Shown: positions 12,553-18,609 of the stretch, piece after piece
How positions within the stretch are numbered: position 1 is the first letter of the stretch
Layout of the letters: each line of letters begins with the position of its first letter
Assembly: GCA_041674345.1 (NCBI GenBank)
Contig: JBAYVY010000027.1
Location: 1 to 18,609, forward strand
Direction: 5' to 3'
DNA length: 18,609 nucleotides
DNA from: JBAYVY01 sp041674345
Lineage (GTDB): Bacteria > Planctomycetota > Phycisphaerae > Phycisphaerales > Zrk34
The notes under the pieces: generated by a model
Databases searched by the model: none
Told to the model about the DNA's origin: nothing
Seen by the model: the letters and a program-made list of their open reading frames with translations, nothing else
Made by a program: the position numbers and the translations under genes

Positions 12553-12882
12553 TCAGGCGGCTTGCGACTGCGAACGCGGACGCAAGCCGGACGCATCCTG
12601 CGGTGTTGTATCGGCCGCGTTCTCCGACGCGGCCTGGACTTGTAAGTCGAGTTCCGCATCCTCCGAGGGGATCGGATGCGACTGCTTGTAACGTTGAACG
12701 TGTTCGGCGGCGGCGCGCCGGCCGATCCATCCGATGGCATAGCCCAGCAGGTAGCAGCAGAACATGGCGAGCAGGGCCCGCCGGATGGTGGTGATTTCGG
12801 AATTGTCCGCAACGATACCCATGACGATCGCGATGGCGAACGCGGCGAGGGCGAGCAAGGATGCGGTCATTCGGGCGTGCAT
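12553..12882 (-). CDS. Small two-helix membrane protein in the flagellar operon
   Basis: A roughly 109-residue protein of no recognised family. Two hydrophobic helices are visible: TASLLALAAFAIAIVMGIVA and ALLAMFCCYLLGYAIGWIG, separated by DNSEITTIRR. They are followed by a polar C-terminal tail of some 50 residues rich in E, Q, S and A, probably cytoplasmic. It lies between flhG and fliA on the same strand, with 65-90 base gaps, so a flagellar or motility-related role is suggested by context only. The start is uncertain: ATG 12882 has AAGGA twelve bases upstream, while TTG 12888 has it six bases upstream. Confidence 0.7.
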   Translation of the reverse strand: MHARMTASLLALAAFAIAIVMGIVADNSEITTIRRALLAMFCCYLLGYAIGWIGRRAAAEHVQRYKQSHPIPSEDAELDLQVQAASENAADTTPQDASGLRPRSQSQAA

Positions 12883-12925
12883 GGGCAAGGCGTTCCTTCG
12901 CTGCCGTGTTGCTGCTCGATGCGAT

Positions 12926-12943
12926 GCGCCGATCCGTCGGCGC
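12926..12943. terminator. Hairpin after flhG
   Basis: GCGCCGA (12926-12932) pairs with TCGGCGC (12937-12943) around a TCCG loop, 28 bases beyond the flhG stop and before the small membrane gene. No T tract follows on the minus strand; it may attenuate or stabilise rather than terminate. Confidence 0.4.
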
Positions 12944-12971
12944 CTGTTTGTCCGTGAGCTATTGTATCATT

Positions 12972-13865
12972 CTAACCGACAAGCCATCCGGCGACACGCT
13001 TAAAAAATCCAATATTTCCGGGTTCGGCCGCGTGACGATCCAGCTTGTGCGCCAGTTGTGTAACACAGGCGGACGCGGGGCAGTCCGGCTCATCGAGCAC
13101 GAAGGGACTGCGACGGCGAACCGCCGCGGACACACGCGGATCACTGACGATGAAGCCGGCGTCGAGGATCGAAAGTCCGAGAAAACGCCGGGTCACAGCG
13201 TTGATTCGGTCGAACACGCGCCGGCCCTCGCCGCGATCCCGCACCTGGTTGACCAGCAGCGAAATGTGCGCGTCTTCCTTGCGGCGGGTCACGGTTTTAA
13301 TCAGGGCGTAGGCGTCGGTGATCGCGGTCGGCTCGGGCGTGGTGACGACCAGCACCTCATCGGACGCCAGGATGAAACTCAAAACATTCGGACTGATGCC
13401 CGCGCCGGTGTCGATGATGACCAGATCGTGCTGCGTTTCGATCTGACGAAGCATCTGCAAGAGGCGGGCGCGCTCGAACTCGGTGAGGTCGGCCATCTGC
13501 GACAAACCGGAAGCGCCGGGGATCAGCGTGAACCCGCCGGGCGCGTCGCACATCGCTTCTTCAAGCCGGCGGCGACCGGCGACGACGTGCGCGAGATTGG
13601 CGCGCGGCGTGATGTTGACCAGCACGTCGGCGTTGGCCAGGCCCAGATCGGCGTCGAGCAGAATCACGCGCCGGCCCATCGTCGCCAGGCGGGCGGCGAG
13701 GTTGACGGCGACATTGGTTTTGCCCACGCCGCCCTTGCCGCTGGTGACCGCGATGAAGCGGGCTGCGTGACGGGTTGGACTTTCAACCGGGGCTATCGGC
13801 GAGGCGACCACGTTCGGCCCGCCGGCTTGTGCCATGATTCGTCTTAGTTCGCTGGCCTGGTCCAT
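12972..13865 (-). CDS. flhG: Flagellar number regulator FlhG (MinD-like ATPase)
   Basis: A 297-residue MinD/ParA-type ATPase of the FlhG (YlxH, FleN) group, which limits flagellar number by acting on FlhF. The N-terminus MDQASELRRIM contains the DQAxxLR motif that in characterised FlhG proteins stimulates the FlhF GTPase. The deviant Walker A SGKGGVGKT occupies residues 42-50, followed by the switch-type DADLGLANADVL and the Walker B-like DLVIIDTGAG. The C-terminus (NIGFFKRVAGWLVG) is amphipathic and could be the membrane-targeting helix. It lies 13 bases after flhF on the same strand, so the pair is co-transcribed. All nucleotide-binding residues are present. Confidence 0.94.
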   Translation of the reverse strand: MDQASELRRIMAQAGGPNVVASPIAPVESPTRHAARFIAVTSGKGGVGKTNVAVNLAARLATMGRRVILLDADLGLANADVLVNITPRANLAHVVAGRRRLEEAMCDAPGGFTLIPGASGLSQMADLTEFERARLLQMLRQIETQHDLVIIDTGAGISPNVLSFILASDEVLVVTTPEPTAITDAYALIKTVTRRKEDAHISLLVNQVRDRGEGRRVFDRINAVTRRFLGLSILDAGFIVSDPRVSAAVRRRSPFVLDEPDCPASACVTQLAHKLDRHAAEPGNIGFFKRVAGWLVG

Positions 13866-13878
13866 CTTCCGTCCTGTG

Positions 13879-15141
13879 TCACAGGTGTCCGCCGAGAATC
13901 ATTTCCGCCACGCGCCGGCCCTCGCCGCGCTCGATCTGATGGGGCACTTCCTGCCCGGTGGTGATGAAGCTGAGGGTTTTGCCGACCCGGCGCACCACGT
14001 TGAGCAGCACGCCGAAACTCACCGCTTCGTCGAGCTTGGTGAAGATGATACGGTCTGCGCGGATCGACGCAAAGCGCTGGGCCGCCTCCATGATGACTTT
14101 TTCACCGGCGGCGCTTGACAGGACGAGGTGAACCTCGTGCGCGTCGGCGGCCTCGATGAAGGCGCGCAGCTCATCGAGCTTCGCATCATCGCGCTGACTG
14201 CGACCGGCGGTGTCGATCAAAACGACCTCGGCGCCCGCGGCGGCGCAGCGGGAAATCGCCTGTTTCAGTTCGAGCGGGGTGTTGGCGACGTGCAGCGGCA
14301 CACCGATGATTTGCGCGTAGGTGCGAAGCTGATCGACGGCGGCGATGCGGTAGGTGTCGATGGTGACCAGCGCGACGTTGAGTTTATCGCGGAGTTTGAA
14401 GGTCGCGGCGAGTTTGGCGACGGTGGTGGTTTTGCCCACGCCGGTCGGACCGATCAGGGCGAGGGTGTACGGACGCCCCAGGCCCCGCACGCGGTCGAGT
14501 TGCGGCGCGCCGGTGGGGATGTATTGCGCGATCGCATCGCGGATCGCGTCGTGAACCAGCCGGGGGTCGTCGAAGTTGTCTTTGACTTTCTTGCGGACCT
14601 GATCGACGACATCCTTCGCCAAATCTTCGGCGACTTCCTGTTCGATCAGCGCGAGGTACTGCTCGAACATCGCGTCGGGCATCTGTTGCTGCGTCTGGGG
14701 GGCGGCGCTTTTGACCACGCGCTGCACCATCGTGCGAAGTTGACGCAGTTCCGCGGCAAGCTGATCGTCGCCCCCGCCCCCGCCCCCGGAAGTTGGGAGT
14801 CGCGTGTGCCGCGGAACGGACGGGGGTTCCGGTTCCAACTCGGCGGTGGCCGCGCCGGATGTTGCGCCGTAGGCGCGTTGGATCGCATTTCCAGTTCCGG
14901 GGGCGCGGGGATGGGCGGGACGCTGCGCGTCACCCGCTAAACGAGGAGCGGTGCGTTTGCGGGGCGTCACGTTGACATCGTTGGAGGCGGTGATTTCGAC
15001 GACGTTTTTCGCGCCCATGCCCAGCCAGCCGCCGGTGCGGTAGGTGCGGGTGTGCAGGATCACCGCGTCGCCGCCCATTTCTTTTTTGACCAGCGACAAC
15101 GCCTGCGCCATGGAACCGCCCTGAAAAGTACGTAGATTCAA
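13879..15141 (-). CDS. flhF: Flagellar placement GTPase FlhF (SRP family)
   Basis: A 420-residue SRP-type GTPase that positions the flagellar basal body at the membrane. The N-terminal B domain begins MNLRTFQGGSMAQALSLVKKEMGGDAVILHTRTY, which matches the family start, so the TTG at 15141 is the right initiation codon rather than the ATG ten codons later. A low-complexity linker (55-125) follows. The NG domain has the P-loop GPTGVGKTTT (231-240), DTYRIAAVDQLRTYA, DTAGRS, and TKLDEA. TTG overlaps the flhA stop in the four bases TTGA, indicating translational coupling. A copy of the dispersed repeat motif (14783-14794, with GCCCCCG extensions) encodes the LPTSGGGGGG stretch at about 115-124 inside the linker. 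FlhG follows directly. Confidence 0.95.
   Translation of the reverse strand: MNLRTFQGGSMAQALSLVKKEMGGDAVILHTRTYRTGGWLGMGAKNVVEITASNDVNVTPRKRTAPRLAGDAQRPAHPRAPGTGNAIQRAYGATSGAATAELEPEPPSVPRHTRLPTSGGGGGGDDQLAAELRQLRTMVQRVVKSAAPQTQQQMPDAMFEQYLALIEQEVAEDLAKDVVDQVRKKVKDNFDDPRLVHDAIRDAIAQYIPTGAPQLDRVRGLGRPYTLALIGPTGVGKTTTVAKLAATFKLRDKLNVALVTIDTYRIAAVDQLRTYAQIIGVPLHVANTPLELKQAISRCAAAGAEVVLIDTAGRSQRDDAKLDELRAFIEAADAHEVHLVLSSAAGEKVIMEAAQRFASIRADRIIFTKLDEAVSFGVLLNVVRRVGKTLSFITTGQEVPHQIERGEGRRVAEMILGGHL
14770..14794. repeat. CCCCCGGAAGTT copy with GCCCCCG extensions inside flhF
   Basis: A full 12-base copy at 14783-14794 preceded by two further CCCCCG units. On the minus strand it encodes a serine then a run of six glycines in the disordered linker of FlhF. 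A weaker match (TTCCGGGGG) lies at 14895-14903 in the same linker. Confidence 0.85.
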
Positions 15142-17381
15142 TTCGTCACCCCTTGCAATACCCCGCCCCCGGAAGGAATGGAAGTTCTACCACCGGCGCC
15201 ATTCGACTGAGCGGAGGTTTGTGGATTTTCCAATTGCACCAGACCCATCGACTCGACTTCGACGCCCTTGGACACTTCGTTGTAACCGAGCACCGCGACG
15301 TTGGGCAGGTGCGGCTCGACGAGTTGACGCACCTGCGCCCGGACCTGCGGACTGGTCAGCACGACCGGATGATGTCCCGCGGCGATCAGCGGCTGAATGT
15401 TTTTCAGCACGGCGGTGGTCAGGCGATTGGCGACGGTGGGCGGCATGGTCATGCTGGTGCCGGTCGCGCCGCGTTCGATGTAACCGTTAATCATGTCTTC
15501 GACGCCGGGATCAAGCGTGATGCAATACAGCCGTGACGCGCCGGTTTCGACATCGGTCTCGACATACTGATTGCAGATGGTGCGGCGAAGCGAGTTGCGC
15601 ACGTATTCGCCCAGCACGTCCAGGTCTTTGGTGCGAGCGGACCAATCGGCCAGGGTTTCGACGATGGTTTCCATATCGCGGATCGGCACACGTTCGCGGA
15701 GCAATGCCTGCAAGACCTTCTGCAATTCGCCGGGCTTGATCTGGGCGGGGATCGTTTCCTCGGCGAGTTTCGGCGACTTTTCCTTCAACTGCGTGATGAG
15801 GTTGTTGGTCTCTTCACGGGTCAGCAGTTCGTCGGCGTGGGTCTTGATGACTTCGGTCAGATGCGTCGCCAGCACGTTGGACGGTTCGATGACGGTGTAG
15901 TTGAGCGTCTCGGCGCGTTGGCGTGTGTTGGCTTCGATCCACCAGGCGTCCAGACCGAACGTCGGTTCTTTGGTGGGTATGCCGGCGACGGTGCCGGTGG
16001 CGATGCCGGAGTCCATCGCGAGGAACTGGCCGGGATAGACATGACCCGATGCGACGGCGTTGCCGCGGATTTTGATGCGGTATTCGGTCGGCTGAATCTG
16101 CATGTTGTCATGGATACGCACCGGGGGAACGATCAGGCCCAGATCGACGGCGAGTTGGCGGCGCATCATGGAGATGCGGTCGAGCAGATCGCCGCCCTGC
16201 GACTGATCGACCAGCCGCACCAGCGCGTAGCCGACTTCGAGTTCCATCGTATCGACGACCAGCAGTTTTTCGACCGGCGGCGGGCCGGCGGATTTGCTCT
16301 GGTCGGCCTGCGCCTGATTCTTCGCGTTTTGCTTCGTGTAACCGGCCTGTTTCCGCATGACGTAGCCCAGCCCGCCGACCCCGCCGGCCAGCGCGAGCAT
16401 CGGCAGCATCGGCAACCCCGTGAACGCGAGCAAACCGAGAAACCCGGCGGTGATCGTCAACGCGACCGGGCTGCTGGTGAGCTGGCCGGTCATTTCCGTG
16501 CCCAGGTCGTTCTGATTCGACGAGCGTGTGACAATCAGACCGGCGGCGATGGAAATGACGAACGCGGGTATCTGCGACACCAGGCCGTCGCCGATGGTCA
16601 GCTTGGTGAACGCGCTCATGGTGTCGGCGACGGGCCATCCCTTTTCAAAGATGCCCACGGCGAACCCGCCGAGCACGTTGATGAGGGTGATGATGATGCC
16701 GGCGATGGCGTCGCCGCGCACGAACTTGGAGGCACCGTCCATCGCTCCGTAAAAATCGGCTTCACGGGTGATGACTTCGCGCCGGCGACGGGCTTCGGTT
16801 TCGTTGATGGCGCCGGCGTTCAGATCGGCGTCGATGGCCATCTGTTTGCCGGGCATGCCGTCCAATGTGAAACGGGCGGCGACCTCGCTGATGCGCGTCG
16901 AGCCCTTGGTGATGACCACGAACTGCACGACGATCAGAATGATGAAGATGATCGCGCCGACGACGACGTGGCCCCCATCCCCCGACCCGCCGGTGACGAA
17001 CGTGGCGAACGCCTCGATGACCTTGCCCGCCACGCCGGTGACCTCCTGCGGGCTGGTGGCGTTGGCGGAAAGGATGAGTCGGGTCGATGCGACGTTGAGT
17101 ACCAGACGGAACAACGTGGTGGTCAGCAGCAGCGACGGAAACACCGAGAACTCCAGCGGGCTTTTGACATAGACCGTCGTCAGCAGAATCACCGCGCTGA
17201 GCGAGAGGTTGGCGGAAATCAGAATGTCCATAAGCATCGGCGGCAGGGGCACGATGATGACGCCGAGCAGCGCGATCAGCGCCATCGGCACCAGCAGCGA
17301 GGAATAACGCCCGACCCACTGCATCCAGTGCGGCAAACCGAGAACGGGTTGGACCGAGGTTTGTGCCAAGCGAGCATCCAT
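15138..17381 (-). CDS. flhA: Flagellar export apparatus protein FlhA
   Basis: A 747-residue FlhA (FHIPEP family), the major inner-membrane component of the flagellar type III export gate that uses the proton motive force and docks export substrates. The N-terminal half carries about eight membrane helices (for example SLLVPMALIALLGVIIVPL, ILISANLSLSAVILLTTVY, GAIIFIILIVVQFVVIT). FRLVLNVASTRLIL lies in the conserved FHIPEP signature region, and the cytoplasmic loop has KGSTRISEVAARFTLDGMPGKQMAIDADLNAG. After about residue 370 comes the soluble nonamer-forming domain. Start ATG 17381 is preferred to the in-frame TTG two codons before it; no clear Shine-Dalgarno is seen. The last 25 residues are low-complexity and hold a repeat-motif copy. 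It is followed by flhF with a four-base overlap and preceded by flhB. Confidence 0.96.
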   Translation of the reverse strand: MDARLAQTSVQPVLGLPHWMQWVGRYSSLLVPMALIALLGVIIVPLPPMLMDILISANLSLSAVILLTTVYVKSPLEFSVFPSLLLTTTLFRLVLNVASTRLILSANATSPQEVTGVAGKVIEAFATFVTGGSGDGGHVVVGAIIFIILIVVQFVVITKGSTRISEVAARFTLDGMPGKQMAIDADLNAGAINETEARRRREVITREADFYGAMDGASKFVRGDAIAGIIITLINVLGGFAVGIFEKGWPVADTMSAFTKLTIGDGLVSQIPAFVISIAAGLIVTRSSNQNDLGTEMTGQLTSSPVALTITAGFLGLLAFTGLPMLPMLALAGGVGGLGYVMRKQAGYTKQNAKNQAQADQSKSAGPPPVEKLLVVDTMELEVGYALVRLVDQSQGGDLLDRISMMRRQLAVDLGLIVPPVRIHDNMQIQPTEYRIKIRGNAVASGHVYPGQFLAMDSGIATGTVAGIPTKEPTFGLDAWWIEANTRQRAETLNYTVIEPSNVLATHLTEVIKTHADELLTREETNNLITQLKEKSPKLAEETIPAQIKPGELQKVLQALLRERVPIRDMETIVETLADWSARTKDLDVLGEYVRNSLRRTICNQYVETDVETGASRLYCITLDPGVEDMINGYIERGATGTSMTMPPTVANRLTTAVLKNIQPLIAAGHHPVVLTSPQVRAQVRQLVEPHLPNVAVLGYNEVSKGVEVESMGLVQLENPQTSAQSNGAGGRTSIPSGGGVLQGVTN
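15166..15175. repeat. CCCCCGGAAG copy in the flhA tail
   Basis: A ten-base copy encoding the IPSGGG near the C-terminus of FlhA, beyond the conserved cytoplasmic domain. Confidence 0.7.
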
Positions 17382-17403
17382 GCTCAACGGATCGAATTGT
17401 CAT

Positions 17404-17420
17404 CGGACGCTCCGCGTCCG
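17404..17420. repeat. Short hairpin between flhB and flhA
   Basis: CGGACGC (17404-17410) and GCGTCCG (17414-17420) form a perfect 7-bp stem with a TCC loop in the 58-base gap between flhB and flhA. It may tune readthrough or translation within the operon; no T tract. Confidence 0.45.
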
Positions 17421-17439
17421 CACGACGTGTAACGCCATT

Positions 17440-18540
17440 CTACCGAACCGCCGCCGCGATACCAGCCCTTCTTTGTTTATTTTGCTGAGAAGTGTTGATG
17501 CGATAAACGTAGGCCAGTATCTCGGCGACCGCGGCGTAGTATTCCACCGGAATCTCCTGCCCGACCTCGACCTGTTGATACAACGCACGAGCTAATGGGG
17601 GGCGCTCGACGATGGGCACATGATGTAGTGCCGCGAGCTGGCGAATGCGCATCGCCATGAAGTCGGCCCCCTTGGCGACGACCTTCGGAGCGGCCATCGT
17701 TTCGTCATACTTCAGCGCGATGGCGAAATGCGTGGGGTTGGTGACGATGACATCGGCCTTGGGCACGGCGGAGGCGATGCGCTGCATCGCCAGTTGCCGG
17801 GCGATTTTCGCGCGGCGTTGTTTGATGAGCGGATCGCCTTCCATGCGTTTCATCTCCTCTTTGACTTCTTCCTTGCTCATTTTCAGATCGTTGCCGTGCT
17901 GCCACTTCTGATACGCGAAATCGAGGATCGCCAGGACCAGCAGCACCACGGCGATTTTGAGGGCGAGGGCGTAAACGATGGCGGAGACCGCGGCGACCAT
18001 CGGGCCGGTGTCCAGCCGCATGAGCGAGGCGAGCTTGGGAAAGTTTTCATAAACGGCCTGCCCGGTGATGAAACAAACGATGGCGATTTTGCCCAGCGCC
18101 ATGACCAGGCGAATGGCGGAGCGTTTGGAGAAGAGATTGGAAAAGCCCTTGAGGGGGGAGAGTTTGCTGAGTTTGGGGGTCAGGGGCTTGGCGGTGAGGA
18201 CGAAGCCGAACTGTGCGACGTTGGCGATGATGCCCAGCGCGAACAGGCCGAGCGCGAAGGGCGCGAGGACGGTCAGCCCCAGCCGGGTGGACAGCGCGGT
18301 GAAGATGGACAGGTCGCCGATGCTCGCGGGGTCGGAACCCCAGTCGCCGCCGAGCGTGTTTTGGACGAGTGCGCGGAAGCCGCCGAACAATTGCAAGCCG
18401 AACGTGCCGAGCAGGAGCACGGCCCCGAAGAGCGACACGGCGGCGGCGAGGTCCTGGCTGCGCGCGATGTTGCCTTCATCGCGGGCCTCGGCCTGTCGTC
18501 GTGGTGTCGCCTGTTCAGTTTTGTCGCCGTGGTCGGGCAT
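17440..18540 (-). CDS. flhB: Flagellar export switch protein FlhB
   Basis: A 366-residue FlhB, the export-apparatus protein that switches substrate class from rod/hook to filament. The start MPDHGDKTEQATPRRQAEARDEGNIARSQDL is the family N-terminus. Four membrane helices follow (about 32-55, 88-115, 142-162, 185-207), then the charged linker KMSKEEVKEEMKRMEGDP and the cytoplasmic domain with the autocleavage motif N268-P269-T270-H271. All four cleavage residues are present. ATG 18540 is fixed by the conserved N-terminus, yet upstream is only CCTCCTCCCCC and a CCCCTAA array, with no Shine-Dalgarno. It is the first gene of the minus-strand flagellar cluster in the window; whether fliR, fliQ and fliP lie further upstream cannot be seen. 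Confidence 0.96.
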   Translation of the reverse strand: MPDHGDKTEQATPRRQAEARDEGNIARSQDLAAAVSLFGAVLLLGTFGLQLFGGFRALVQNTLGGDWGSDPASIGDLSIFTALSTRLGLTVLAPFALGLFALGIIANVAQFGFVLTAKPLTPKLSKLSPLKGFSNLFSKRSAIRLVMALGKIAIVCFITGQAVYENFPKLASLMRLDTGPMVAAVSAIVYALALKIAVVLLVLAILDFAYQKWQHGNDLKMSKEEVKEEMKRMEGDPLIKQRRAKIARQLAMQRIASAVPKADVIVTNPTHFAIALKYDETMAAPKVVAKGADFMAMRIRQLAALHHVPIVERPPLARALYQQVEVGQEIPVEYYAAVAEILAYVYRINTSQQNKQRRAGIAAAVR

Positions 18541-18549
18541 GGGGGAGGA

Positions 18550-18609
18550 GGGGTTAGGGGTTAGGGGTTAGGGGTTAGGGGTTAGGGGTTAGGGGTTAGG
18601 GGTTAGGGG
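18550..18609. repeat. Heptanucleotide array GGGGTTA x8, telomere-like, upstream of flhB
   Basis: Eight perfect GGGGTTA units (18550-18605) plus GGGG, running off the window end. It begins nine bases from the flhB start codon, so flhB mRNA would carry the complementary CCCCTAA units. The G-rich strand fits the pattern of four or more G runs needed for a G-quadruplex. Its units are perfect, unlike the degenerate arrays elsewhere, suggesting recent growth. Confidence 0.95.

Noticed and set aside
11699..17432. Long plus-strand frames opposite fliA, flhF and flhA (up to 531 codons)
   Set aside because: Composition is that of antisense shadows, no domains are recognisable, and the opposite strand encodes complete flagellar proteins.
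18550..18609. A true telomere of a linear replicon or eukaryotic contamination
   Set aside because: The array abuts a bacterial flhB gene and the other gaps carry equivalent 7-base arrays, so a local bacterial repeat is simpler. The window end prevents full exclusion.
1..18609. tRNA, rRNA or riboswitch genes
   Set aside because: No cloverleaf with a GTTCGA-type T loop, no rRNA segment and no familiar riboswitch core was seen on either strand by reading; a covariance search would be decisive.

Overview
The window is GC-rich bacterial DNA, densely coded and free of rRNA or tRNA genes. Its gene content is a groEL-groES-groEL cluster, a dnaJ-grpE-fmdB cluster, and a minus-strand flagellar export and regulation operon (flhB-flhA-flhF-flhG-orf-fliA) ending in folK. 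Together with weak or absent Shine-Dalgarno sequences and many short intergenic tandem repeats, this suggests a flagellated member of the Planctomycetota, possibly Phycisphaerae. That placement is inference; no marker gene here proves it.

Layout. Positions 50-2863 (plus) hold a SufS/NifS-like class V aminotransferase, an uncharacterised 113-residue protein, and a DapB-fold dehydrogenase resembling 2,4-diaminopentanoate dehydrogenase. Positions 2864-4637 are an accessory island: a 74-residue unknown, a MntA-HepT (nucleotidyltransferase/HEPN) toxin-antitoxin pair with a near-consensus sigma-70 promoter, a doubtful antisense membrane ORF, and about 450 bases without a convincing gene. Positions 4638-8437 carry groEL1 (with a GGM tail), groES and groEL2 (without one), closed by a good intrinsic terminator. 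Positions 8506-9032 are a compact cassette: a GxxExxY (PDDEXK_3-type) gene bounded by inverted arrays of a 9-bp repeat, ending 6 bases before dnaJ. Positions 9039-11080 are dnaJ, grpE and an FmdB-type zinc-ribbon gene. Positions 11114-18540 (minus) are folK and the flagellar operon.

The most unusual layer is the repeats. (i) A short motif, CCCCCGGAAGTT, or its complement, recurs about ten times in intergenic DNA and in frame inside linkers and tails of otherwise conserved proteins (the DapB-like enzyme, DnaJ, GrpE, FmdB, FlhF, FlhA, and a variant in GroEL1). (ii) Several gaps hold arrays of different sequence but the same 7-bp period: GTGGGAA, CGAAACC, TCGGATT and GGGGTTA. These often form inverted pairs and sit just upstream of a start codon. 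(iii) A 9-bp period repeat frames the GxxExxY gene. These look like mobile or replication-generated short repeats that tolerate insertion into coding DNA.

Functionally, DnaJ and GrpE partner DnaK (not in the window), and GroEL/GroES fold proteins. FlhA and FlhB form the flagellar export gate, FlhF and FlhG set flagellar placement and number, and FliA transcribes late flagellar genes.
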